A stretch of 52,644 nucleotides of DNA from Agromyces sp. NDB4Y10 (GTDB lineage Bacteria > Actinomycetota > Actinomycetes > Actinomycetales > Microbacteriaceae): NCBI RefSeq assembly GCF_001620055.1, contig NZ_LQGY01000033.1, positions 1 through 52,644 on the forward strand, read 5' to 3'. Under the pieces are notes generated by a model, which did not search any database, was not told the origin of the DNA, and was given only the letters and a program-made list of their open reading frames with translations. How positions within the stretch are numbered: the first letter of the stretch is position 1; the number at the start of each line of letters is the position of its first letter. Positions 1 to 7,391 of the stretch are shown here, piece by piece. A program made the position numbers and the translations under genes.

Positions 1-28
1 GCCGTCGCCGCGGGCCGCCGTCGGCCCG

Positions 29-62
29 GCGCGTCCGGCGTGCCGGCGCGTCCGGCGTGCCG
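29..62. repeat. Two tandem 17-bp repeats
   Basis: Two exact copies of GCGCGTCCGGCGTGCCG lie end to end (29-45 and 46-62), upstream of the first gene. The surrounding 1-136 has no convincing ORF start; it may be intergenic or the tail of a gene beyond the left edge. A TAGCGT at 102-107 could be a -10 element for the downstream gene, without a clear -35. Confidence 0.6.
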
Positions 63-136
63 GCCGTCGCGGGCGCGTGCGCCGGTGTCGGATGTCGCGG
101 CTAGCGTTGATCGCACGACGAGGTCGGGAGGCTCGG

Positions 137-3100
137 ATGTACCTGGTGGGCGACACGGTCGTCACGAGCGCGAGCGACCTCAAGAAGGCGTCCGACTGCG
201 AGTTCGCGTTCCTCCGCGAGCTCGACGTCAAGCTCGGCCGCGACACGCTCTTCGAGCCCTCGACGGATGCCATGCTCGAACGCGCCGGCCGGCTCGGCGA
301 CGCGCACGAGGAGCGCGTGCTGCAGCGCTACCGCGACGAGTTCGGGGCCGGCGTGGTCGAGATCGCGCGACCCGACCTGCGCGACCCCGAGCAGCTCGAC
401 GCCGCCGTCGAGGCGACGCGAGCGGCGTTCGAGTCGGGCGCGCCGGTCGTCTTCCAGGCGACGTTCGTCGACGACGGGTTCGTCGGATTCGCCGACTTCA
501 TCGTGCGACAGCCCGACGGGCGCTACCTCGTGCAGGATTCCAAGCTCGCGCGGCGAGCGCGCGTGACCGCGCTCCTGCAGCTCGCCGCGTACGCCGCCCA
601 GCTCGACCGGCTCGGCATCCCGCGCGCCGAGACCGTCGAGCTGCTGCTCGGCGACGGCACCACCAGTTCGCACCGCCTCGACGACATCGAGCCCGTCTAC
701 CTCCTCCGTCGCGACCGCCTCCGTCGGATCGTCGACGAGCGCCTCGCCGACGAGGCGCCGGTGGCGTGGGGCGACCCGCGCTACACGTTCGACGGGCGAT
801 GCCCGACCTGCGACCTCGAGGTCCAGGCCCACCGCGACCTGCTGCTCGTGGCCGGCATGCGCACCACGCAGCGGGCGCATTTCGTCGACGCCGGCATCAC
901 CACGATCGACCAGCTCGCCGCCTCCTCAGGCCCCGTCGAGGGCGTGCTCGACGCCACGCTCGACGGGCTCCGCGTGCAGGCGCGGCTGCAGCTCGCGGCC
1001 GAGGCGGCCGAACTCGACGCCGCGGCATCCGGCACCCGTGCCCCCGACGACCCGCCGCTGCCGCCGCCCGTCGAGGTGCGCGAGCCCGGCGCGCTCGCCG
1101 CGATCCCCGAGCCCGACCCCGGCGACCTCTTCTTCGACTTCGAGGGCGACCCGCTCTACACCGAGGGCGCCGCGACGCAGTGGGGCCTCGACTACCTCTT
1201 CGGCATGATCGACGTCGACGAGCGGTTCACGCCGATCTGGGCGCACAGCTTCGACGAGGAACGCGAGGCGCTCCTCCGCTTCCTCGCGTTCGTCCGCGAG
1301 CGGCGTGAGCGGTACCCGAACCTGCACATCTACCACTACGCCAGCTACGAGCGCACGCACCTGACCTCGATCGCCGCCCGGCACGGGGTCGGCGAGGCCG
1401 AGGTCGACCAGCTGCTGGCCGACGGCGTGCTGGTCGACCTGTACCCCGTCGTCAAGCGCGCCGTTCGCGTCGGCAGCCGCTCGTACTCGATCAAGAAGCT
1501 CGAGCCGCTCTACATGGGCGACGAGCTGCGCGAGGCCGACGTGAAGTCCGGCGGCGACTCCATCCTCGAGTACGTGCGGGCGCGCGAACTGCGCGAGACC
1601 GGCGGGTTCGACCCGGCGACCGGGCTGTCGGGCGAGGCCGCGGCACAGCACGTGCTCGACGACCTTGCCGAGTACAACCGCTACGACTGCGTGTCCACGC
1701 TGCGCCTCCGCGACTGGCTGCTCGGGCTCGCGCGGTCGCGCGGCATCGCGCCCGTTCCCGCCCTGCTGCTCGCCGAGCCCACCGGCAAGCAGTACGCGGC
1801 CAGTCCGCTCGCCGTCGAGCTCGAGCGGCTCGCCGGTCCGGCCGAGCAGCGCACCGCCGACCCCGATCGCCGGGCGCTCGCCATGGCGGCGGCCGCGATC
1901 GACTACCACGACCGGGAGATGAAGAGCTTCTGGTGGGGGCACTTCTTCCGCGTCGAGCAACCGCTCGAAGCCTGGGAGGACCACCGCGACGTCCTCGTCG
2001 TCGACCCGGCGCAGACCCGGGTGACGCAGGACTGGTATCGCGAGGGTCGGCAGCAGCAGGATCGCCGCGAGCTGCTGCTGCGCGGCCGGATCGCCCCCGG
2101 ATCGCGCTTCAGTCCGGGCGCCGAGCTCTACCTGCTCTACGAATGGCCGGCGCCGTTCCCGTCCGACGTGCGGCGTCCCGGTTCCCGTGCGAGCACGCGC
2201 GCCACGGTGCTCGAGGCCGCGCCCGACGGCGTGCTCGTGTGCGAGCGCTCGGTCGCCGGCGAGACGTGGCGGGAACTGCCGGCGGCGCTGGTGCCGGGCA
2301 ATCCCCCGCCCGCGGGCCGCCAGAAGGACGCCATCGCGGAATGGGCGCGCCCGATCGTCGATCGGCAGCCGGACTGGCCGCGCGACCCGGCCGTCGACCT
2401 TCTGCGCCGCATCCCGCCGCGCACGAGATCGGGATCGCTCGCTCCGCTGCCCGACCACGACTACGTCGGTGCCGTCGCGCGGTCGCTCGGCGACCTCGAC
2501 GACTCCTACCTCGCCGTGCAGGGGCCGCCCGGCACGGGCAAGACCTACGTCGCTTCGCGGGTCATCGCGAGACTCGTCGGCCACCACGGCTGGAAGATCG
2601 GCGTGGTCGCGCAGTCGCACGCCGTCGTCGAGCACCTGCTCGACGCGGTCGTCGCCGCCGGGCTCGATCCCCGCCTCGTCGCGAAGGCGCCGAAGGACCG
2701 CGACGACGGCATCGACCGACCGTGGACCACGATCGAGAAGGACGGCGCGTCCGCCTACCTGGCGGCGAACGCAGCCACCGGGTTCGTCTACGGCGGCACC
2801 GCCTGGGACTTCGCGAACGCCGGTCGGGTGGGGCGTCGCGCGCTCGACCTGCTGGTGATCGACGAAGCCGGGCAGTTCTCCCTCGCGTCGACCATCGCCG
2901 CGTCGGTCGCGGCGCGACGCCTGCTGCTCCTCGGCGACCCGCAGCAGCTCCCCCAGGTCAGCCAGGGCACGCACCCCGAGCCGGTCGACATGTCCGCGCT
3001 GGGGTGGATCGCCGACGGGCACGACGTCCTCCCCGACGAGCTCGGCTACTTCCTCGCGCAGAGCCGCCGCATGCACCCCGCGCTCGCCGCGCCCGTCTCC

Positions 3101-3703
3101 CACCTGTCGTACGAGGGCGAGCTCGAGTCGCACGAGTGCGCCGCGCTCCGCTCGATCGAGGGCGTCGACCCGGGACTCACCCCCGTCCCGGTCGTCCACG
3201 ACGGCAACACGACGGAATCGCCCGAGGAGGCGGCCGAGGTCGTGCGCATCGCCGCGTCCCTGACCGCCCGCACCTACACCGATGCGAGCGGCGGAACCGA
3301 CCCGGGCCCCGCCGACGCGCGCCCGCTGACGCAGGCCGACCTCATCGTGGTGACGCCCTACAACGCCCAGCTCTCGCTCGTGCGCGACGCGCTCGACCGC
3401 GCCGGGTTCCGCGACGTGCCCGTCGGCACGGTCGACAAGTTCCAGGGGCAGGAGGCGGCCGTGGCCATCGTGACGCTCGCCGCCTCCTCGGCTGCCGCCG
3501 CGCCGCGGGGCATCGAGTTCCTGCTGCTCAAGAACCGCCTCAACGTCGCCATCTCGCGGGCGCAGGTCGCGGCCTTCCTGGTGTACTCCCCCGGCCTGCT
3601 CGACGCACTGCCGCGGACCCCGCAGGGCGTGGCGCAGCTCAGTGCCTTCGCCCGGCTGGTCGGCGTGGAACTGCCGACGCTCGACCGCGCCCCGGTCCGG
3701 TGA
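137..3703 (+). CDS. TM0106-family RecB-like nuclease fused to SF1 helicase
   Basis: A 1188-residue predicted DNA repair or defence enzyme. I start it at the ATG at 137 because GGGAGG lies 5 bases upstream and the family-typical 'TSASDL' N-terminus follows; an in-frame start further left has no ribosome site. In order I see a RecB-like nuclease region with QDSKLA near residue 132, an RNase H-like domain (FFDFEGD near 332 and YNRYDCVSTLRLRDWL later), and a superfamily 1 helicase with Walker A GPPGTGKT at 796-803, VIDEAGQ near 908, GDPQQLPQ near 935, DKFQGQEA near 1100 and NVAISRAQ near 1136. Proteins of this architecture are known, but their biological role is not established to my knowledge. 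The gene appears monocistronic; the next gene has its own promoter. Confidence 0.9.
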   Translation: MYLVGDTVVTSASDLKKASDCEFAFLRELDVKLGRDTLFEPSTDAMLERAGRLGDAHEERVLQRYRDEFGAGVVEIARPDLRDPEQLDAAVEATRAAFESGAPVVFQATFVDDGFVGFADFIVRQPDGRYLVQDSKLARRARVTALLQLAAYAAQLDRLGIPRAETVELLLGDGTTSSHRLDDIEPVYLLRRDRLRRIVDERLADEAPVAWGDPRYTFDGRCPTCDLEVQAHRDLLLVAGMRTTQRAHFVDAGITTIDQLAASSGPVEGVLDATLDGLRVQARLQLAAEAAELDAAASGTRAPDDPPLPPPVEVREPGALAAIPEPDPGDLFFDFEGDPLYTEGAATQWGLDYLFGMIDVDERFTPIWAHSFDEEREALLRFLAFVRERRERYPNLHIYHYASYERTHLTSIAARHGVGEAEVDQLLADGVLVDLYPVVKRAVRVGSRSYSIKKLEPLYMGDELREADVKSGGDSILEYVRARELRETGGFDPATGLSGEAAAQHVLDDLAEYNRYDCVSTLRLRDWLLGLARSRGIAPVPALLLAEPTGKQYAASPLAVELERLAGPAEQRTADPDRRALAMAAAAIDYHDREMKSFWWGHFFRVEQPLEAWEDHRDVLVVDPAQTRVTQDWYREGRQQQDRRELLLRGRIAPGSRFSPGAELYLLYEWPAPFPSDVRRPGSRASTRATVLEAAPDGVLVCERSVAGETWRELPAALVPGNPPPAGRQKDAIAEWARPIVDRQPDWPRDPAVDLLRRIPPRTRSGSLAPLPDHDYVGAVARSLGDLDDSYLAVQGPPGTGKTYVASRVIARLVGHHGWKIGVVAQSHAVVEHLLDAVVAAGLDPRLVAKAPKDRDDGIDRPWTTIEKDGASAYLAANAATGFVYGGTAWDFANAGRVGRRALDLLVIDEAGQFSLASTIAASVAARRLLLLGDPQQLPQVSQGTHPEPVDMSALGWIADGHDVLPDELGYFLAQSRRMHPALAAPVSHLSYEGELESHECAALRSIEGVDPGLTPVPVVHDGNTTESPEEAAEVVRIAASLTARTYTDASGGTDPGPADARPLTQADLIVVTPYNAQLSLVRDALDRAGFRDVPVGTVDKFQGQEAAVAIVTLAASSAAAAPRGIEFLLLKNRLNVAISRAQVAAFLVYSPGLLDALPRTPQGVAQLSAFARLVGVELPTLDRAPVR

Positions 3704-3773
3704 CCGCGCCGGACGCGTTGCCCGCGCCAACCCGCGGCGACCGTCGCTGAGAATCCCTCACAGGGTATCCACG

Positions 3774-3779
3774 TAGGGT
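3774..3779 (+). promoter_or_regulatory. -10 element of a leaderless mycoredoxin promoter
   Basis: TAGGGT lies 6 bases before the ATG at 3786 and there is no ribosome-binding site, as expected for a leaderless transcript. The nonamer AGGGTATCC occurs twice (3762-3770 and 3775-3783), so a second overlapping signal or a protein-binding repeat is possible. No clear -35 is seen. Confidence 0.5.
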
Positions 3780-3785
3780 ATCCGC

Positions 3786-4070
3786 ATGACCACCTCGACC
3801 GACGTGAATCCCGACCGCATCACGATGTACGGCGCCGACTGGTGCGGCGACTGCCGCCGTTCGAAGGCGCTGCTCGATCGCCGCGGCGTCGACTACGAGT
3901 ACGTCGACCTCGAGGTCGTCGTCGAGGGCGCGGCCCGCGCGAAGGCCATCTCCGGCCGCACGAACATCCCCGTGGTCGTGTTCCCCGACGGCACCCACTT
4001 CACCGAGCCGTCCGACGCCGAACTCGCGGCGAAGCTCGACGAGGTCGAGGCGGACTCCGCCGCCGCCTGA
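3786..4070 (+). CDS. Mycoredoxin / glutaredoxin-like thiol oxidoreductase
   Basis: A 94-residue thioredoxin-fold protein. The active site WCGDC (Cys20 and Cys23) follows the first beta strand, and the NIPVVVFPDGT segment carries the cis-proline that forms the thiol-binding groove. The length and the ISGRTNIPVVVFPDGT block are typical of actinobacterial mycoredoxin (Mrx1), which reduces mycothiol mixed disulfides in the cytosol. The second residue of the CxxC interior is Asp rather than the Pro of classical glutaredoxins. It stands alone, preceded by a leaderless-type promoter and followed 31 bases downstream by a strong hairpin. A generic glutaredoxin is the alternative. Confidence 0.9.
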   Translation: MTTSTDVNPDRITMYGADWCGDCRRSKALLDRRGVDYEYVDLEVVVEGAARAKAISGRTNIPVVVFPDGTHFTEPSDAELAAKLDEVEADSAAA

Positions 4071-4101
4071 GCCGCGGCATCCGTCGCCCCGACGCCGAAC
4101 A

Positions 4102-4125
4102 GCCCCCGCCCGCCCGGGCGGGGGC
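4102..4125 (+). terminator. Hairpin terminator after the mycoredoxin gene
   Basis: GCCCCCGCCC at 4102-4111 pairs perfectly with GGGCGGGGGC at 4116-4125 across a 4-base loop, followed by CGTTT. It begins 31 bases after the stop codon. The short T run makes it a plausible intrinsic terminator. Confidence 0.75.
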
Positions 4126-4144
4126 CGTTTCGCGCAGCCCCGGG

Positions 4145-4288
4145 CCGCGCCATCCGCTCGGACCGCGCCATCCGCTCGCCCCGCGCCATCCGCTCGGACC
4201 GCGCCATCCGCTCGGCCTGCGCCATCCGCTCGGCCCGCGCCATCCGCTCGGCCCGCGCCATCCGCTCGGACTGCGCCGTCCGTTCGGA
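4145..4288. repeat. Eight tandem 18-bp repeats in the intergenic gap
   Basis: Eight contiguous units related to CCGCGCCATCCGCTCGGA fill 4145-4288; the last unit (4271-4288) is the most diverged. The array lies in the 322-bp gap 4071-4392 between two convergent genes. The unit length is a multiple of 3, so several frames stay open through it, but those ORFs overlap real genes and lack ribosome sites. There are no spacers, so it is not CRISPR. Confidence 0.9.
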
Positions 4289-4294
4289 CTGCGC

Positions 4295-4378
4295 TTCTCA
4301 GGACGTCTCGCCGATTCGGCACCGTTCTCAGGACGACACGCCGCTGACCGACACGACCCGCCGGATAACTCCTGAAAA
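4295..4378 (-). repeat. 3'-end inverted-repeat element, copy 1
   Basis: TTCTCAGGACG occurs at 4295-4305 and again 30 bases later at 4325-4335. The second copy can pair with TCCTGAAAA at 4370-4378 (8 of 9 positions). The element begins about 15 bases past the stop of the leftward oxidoreductase gene at 4393. In that gene's sense the right arm is preceded by CCTTTT, so it may serve as a 3'-end or terminator structure. The 16-mer TTCTCAGGACGACACG (4325-4340) recurs exactly at 44485-44500. Confidence 0.7.
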
Positions 4379-4392
4379 AGGCCCCGTGCCGG

Positions 4393-5394
4393 TCAGCGCA
4401 GGGCGGGGAGCACCTCGCGCTCGTAGAGCTCGAGCCCGGTGCGGTCGAACGCGAGCTCCGGGAAGTAGTGGATCGCGTAGCCCAGGCCGCGCTCCTTCAT
4501 GTCGAGGAGCCGCTCGACGACCTGCTCGGGCGTGCCCACGGCGATCGCCGACGGCCCCCGGTAGTCGTTCATGAACCGCTCGGTCACCTCGGGTCCGAGG
4601 TACGGGGCGACGCGCGCCTCGATCGCCTCCAGGCGCCGCGCGACATCCGCCTCGTCCTCGCCGATGACGGTGTTGAAGTTGGCGCTGCGCACGATCGAGT
4701 CGTAGTCGCGGCCGAGCCTGTCGGTGTGCCCGCGGAGCACCTCGCTCTTGTGGCTGAACTCCTCGGGGCTGCCGAAGAAGTTCGTGTACGACGCGTACTT
4801 CGCGGCGATCTTCAGCGTCACCTTCTCACCGCCGCCGGCGACCCACATGGGAATGCCGCCGGGCTGCAGCGGCTGCGGCTGCACGATCGCGCCGTCGACC
4901 TGGTAGAACTCCCCGTCGAGGCTCGCACGGCCGGTCGTCCACGCCTGGTGCATGATCTCGACGCCCTCGCGCAGCATCCGCAGCCGCGCGGGAGCGTCGG
5001 GGAACCCGTACCCGTACGCGCGCCACTCGTGCTCGTACCATCCGGCGCCGATGCCCATCTCGATGCGCCCGCCGGAGATGAGGTCCGCCGTCGCGGCGAC
5101 CTTCGCGAGGTAGGCCGGATTGCGGTACGACATGCACGTGCACATCTGGCCGAGCCGCACGCGCGAGGTCGAGGCGGCGAACGCCGACATCAGCGACCAC
5201 GCCTCGTGCGTCGCCTCGGTGTCGCTCGCGACGGGGACGGTGTGGAAGTGGTCGTAGACCCAGATCGACTCCCACGGCGAGTCCTCGCGGTCGGCGTGCG
5301 CCGCGAGGCCGTGCATCGTCGACCAGTGGTCGGCCGGCTCGATGCCGACGAGGTCGTGGCGCCATCCCTGGGGAACGAAGAATCCGAATCGCAT
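4393..5394 (-). CDS. LLM-class F420-dependent oxidoreductase (Rv1855c-like)
   Basis: A 333-residue single-domain luciferase-like TIM-barrel protein. The start MRFGFFVPQGWRHDLVGI and the block GGRIEMGIGAGWYEHEWRAYG are characteristic of the Rv1855c subfamily, predicted to use coenzyme F420. The conserved VWVYDHFH and LGQMCTCMSYRNP segments line the expected cofactor pocket. Substrate unknown. It is leftward, monocistronic, and followed by the inverted-repeat element. Flavin rather than F420 use cannot be excluded from sequence alone. Confidence 0.88.
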   Translation of the reverse strand: MRFGFFVPQGWRHDLVGIEPADHWSTMHGLAAHADREDSPWESIWVYDHFHTVPVASDTEATHEAWSLMSAFAASTSRVRLGQMCTCMSYRNPAYLAKVAATADLISGGRIEMGIGAGWYEHEWRAYGYGFPDAPARLRMLREGVEIMHQAWTTGRASLDGEFYQVDGAIVQPQPLQPGGIPMWVAGGGEKVTLKIAAKYASYTNFFGSPEEFSHKSEVLRGHTDRLGRDYDSIVRSANFNTVIGEDEADVARRLEAIEARVAPYLGPEVTERFMNDYRGPSAIAVGTPEQVVERLLDMKERGLGYAIHYFPELAFDRTGLELYEREVLPALR

Positions 5395-5495
5395 CCCGCA
5401 AGCCTAGGTCGGCCGGGGAGGCGGTCGCAGGGGTTGCGGAAAACGGATGCCCCGATCTCAGCGTCACCCCTGATGCCGCCGCCGGGCCGCGCCCG

Positions 5496-5501
5496 TAGCG
5501 T
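5496..5501 (+). promoter_or_regulatory. -10 element before the 165-residue hypothetical gene
   Basis: TAGCGT lies 8 bases before the ATG at 5510 with no ribosome-binding site between, matching the leaderless pattern of other genes here. Confidence 0.4.
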
Positions 5502-5509
5502 CTGCGCAC

Positions 5510-6007
5510 ATGTCGCACCTCACCGATCACGCGCACGTGCACCCGGACCAGCTCTCCGCTGTGGCGATCACGTCCGGCGGGGTTCGCCTGATCCACGTCG
5601 CCGGCGTCGCCGAGTGCCCGAGCGAGCTGTGGCGGGTCGAGTTCGTCCCCGCCGGGCCCGCGGGCGTCGGCACGTCGCCCGAACGGCTCCGGCTCGGCAT
5701 CCGCTCGACGCCGCCGCGACGCCGCGGACGCGTCCGCCGCGCACGCGTCGCCTTCGAGGCCATCATCGAGGACCCCCGCACGCGCGAGATCGAGGTGCAC
5801 CTCGAGTGCCAGCCGGCGGTCGTCGTGCCGGTCCTCGAGGCGGTCCCCGGCTTCGGCGCCGGCGCCCGCGCCTCACGGCCCGACGCGCACCGCCGCCTCG
5901 CCCCGATCTCCACGCTGGTCCGGGCGATGGCGGATGCCGCGACCCGCACGCTCCACGCCGCCCGCACCGCCGTCGCCGCCGCCGGCCCGGTGGCCGCCAC
6001 CGCCTGA
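5510..6007 (+). CDS. Hypothetical protein
   Basis: A 165-residue protein that I do not recognise. The N-terminus is rich in His and Asp (MSHLTDHAHVHPD). A middle stretch of Arg (PPRRRGRVRRARV) is followed by a beta-rich segment (AFEAIIEDPRTREIEVHLEC) and an Ala-rich, probably helical C-terminus. No signal peptide or membrane segment is evident. It is divergent from the neighbouring oxidoreductase gene and convergent with the next gene. Its coding potential is supported by base composition and by flanking promoter and terminator signals; the function is unknown. Confidence 0.6.
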   Translation: MSHLTDHAHVHPDQLSAVAITSGGVRLIHVAGVAECPSELWRVEFVPAGPAGVGTSPERLRLGIRSTPPRRRGRVRRARVAFEAIIEDPRTREIEVHLECQPAVVVPVLEAVPGFGAGARASRPDAHRRLAPISTLVRAMADAATRTLHAARTAVAAAGPVAATA

Positions 6008-6013
6008 CGCAGA

Positions 6014-6047
6014 CCGCGGGGCCGCCCCGTCCGGAGCGACCCCGCGG
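6014..6047. terminator. Bidirectional hairpin between convergent genes
   Basis: CCGCGGGG at 6014-6021 pairs perfectly with CCCCGCGG at 6040-6047 around an 18-base loop. It sits in the 58-bp gap between two converging genes and lacks a T run, so function is inferred from position. Confidence 0.5.
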
Positions 6048-6065
6048 CATGACGCGGACTCCCGC

Positions 6066-7250
6066 CTACGTCAGGGCGAACCGCAGCTCGGCCACGGCCG
6101 GTCCCGTCCATTCGGTGTCCTGGAGGTCCTCCCCGCGCACGGTGACGACCTTGCCGCCCCGCGACAGCACCATCATCGCCAGCTCGGGCAGGAGGTCGCC
6201 CGCGCGCGTCCCGTCGGCGAGCGCCGGTCCGCCGCCGTTCGAGGTGGCGAACTCGACCGCCCCGGATTCGGGGTCGAGCGTGCCGTTGACCGAGGTGGTG
6301 AAGTCGAACCAGAGCGTCTCGACGCCGCCCTCGGCGGCCATCCGACCGATCGCGGCGAGGTCGCGCTCGACGCGTCCGGCGCTGCCGTCGGCGAGACCCT
6401 TGAGCGCCGACTTCGCCTCCCGCACGTTGAGCGCCGCCAGCTGGCGGCGGAGTTCCTCGTCGATCTCGGCCGCGTTCAGGCGGTCGGCGCCGCCCGGGAC
6501 GGCCACGACGCGGCGTCCGTTGTGCGCCCGATCCATGAACGACGTGAGCAGCGGCTCGGCCGCGAACACGAACAGCGGCACGCGGCCGTCGGGGTCCTGG
6601 GTGTGCAGCGCCTGCCAGACCGCGTCGGCGACCTGCTTGGCGTAGTTGTCCTGGATCTCGGGGCGGCGGTCCTGCTCGGGCGTACCGCGGTCGCCGTGCC
6701 CGGCGCCCTTCTTGCGGATCGGTTCGCCGAGGTCGCGGTTGACGGCCTCCTCGAGGTTCTTCGGCAGGTTCGGGTCGAGCGGCATCTCCTCGGCGCGCGA
6801 GGTGGGCAGCGCATGCCACAGCGCCCACTCGTTCGACGACAGGGTGACCGCGAACGCCTCCTGGTCCTGGCTCGGTGCGCGCAGCAGTTGTCCGAGCGTG
6901 AAGTGCGATCCGACGTGCACGGCGTCGTCGAGCCGGTTCGGCAGCACGTACACCTCGTTGAAGCCCGGTGCCGCGAAGACGGCGAGCGAGCGCGAGAGCG
7001 ACCTCCACACGTCGTCGTCGGCGAGCACCCGGTCTCGTTCGGCCTTGAGCGCCGTGATCGCCGCCGGGTCCTCGCCGTCGGCGCGGAGCCGGTCGAGCGC
7101 CTCGTCGAACGCGCTCTTCACCGCCGTCTCGGCGCGTTCCCGTTCGCTGACGATCGGCGCCGTCGAGGCGTAGATCGTGACCGCGGGATGGTGCTCACCG
7201 GCGAGCGTCGTGAAGTCGCTCGGGGTGGGCAGTTCGTAGTGGACCGTCAT
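6066..7250 (-). CDS. baeRF-like (archaeo-eukaryotic release factor fold) protein
   Basis: A 394-residue cytosolic protein. I start it at MTVHYELPTP (7250) because GGAGGAGG precedes that ATG; an in-frame start further upstream lacks a ribosome site. The N-terminal half (AVTIYASTAPIVSERERAET) and the C-terminal GRMAAEGGVETLWFDFT block resemble bacterial proteins with the eRF1-type domain 2/3 arrangement (baeRF families). Such proteins are suspected of acting on stalled ribosomes, but I see no GGQ-type loop. The middle segment LFVFAAEPLLTSFMDRAHNGRRVVAV is also typical. Family assignment is by recognition, and the specific function is unknown. Confidence 0.65.
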   Translation of the reverse strand: MTVHYELPTPSDFTTLAGEHHPAVTIYASTAPIVSERERAETAVKSAFDEALDRLRADGEDPAAITALKAERDRVLADDDVWRSLSRSLAVFAAPGFNEVYVLPNRLDDAVHVGSHFTLGQLLRAPSQDQEAFAVTLSSNEWALWHALPTSRAEEMPLDPNLPKNLEEAVNRDLGEPIRKKGAGHGDRGTPEQDRRPEIQDNYAKQVADAVWQALHTQDPDGRVPLFVFAAEPLLTSFMDRAHNGRRVVAVPGGADRLNAAEIDEELRRQLAALNVREAKSALKGLADGSAGRVERDLAAIGRMAAEGGVETLWFDFTTSVNGTLDPESGAVEFATSNGGGPALADGTRAGDLLPELAMMVLSRGGKVVTVRGEDLQDTEWTGPAVAELRFALT

Positions 7251-7348
7251 TCGTCCTCCTCCGATTCCGGCGACGACGACCTCGCCGTCGCGTGTCCCCA
7301 GCCTAGGAACCTCGGCTCCGATCCGACAGACCCAGCGGGACATGGAAA

Positions 7349-7376
7349 ACGGACCCGGCCGTCCGGCCGGGTCCGT
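7349..7376 (-). terminator. Intrinsic terminator after the FAD oxidoreductase gene
   Basis: A perfect 12-bp stem (7349-7360 with 7365-7376) has a 4-base loop and is followed, in the leftward sense, by TTTTCC. It starts 16 bases past the stop at 7392. This is the clearest intrinsic terminator in the window. Confidence 0.85.
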
Positions 7377-7391
7377 TCCCGCGTGGTTCCG

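Noticed and set aside
926..3730. 934-residue ORF antisense to the nuclease-helicase
   Set aside because: It is a composition shadow in a GC-rich gene; the sense frame has clear domains and motifs.
4145..4288. CRISPR array
   Set aside because: The units are contiguous without spacers and no cas genes are present.
3639..4322. 227-residue leftward ORF with repeated GRADGA-type hexapeptides across the 18-bp array
   Set aside because: It overlaps the mycoredoxin gene and the end of the helicase gene, has no ribosome site, and is explained by the repeat unit being a multiple of 3.
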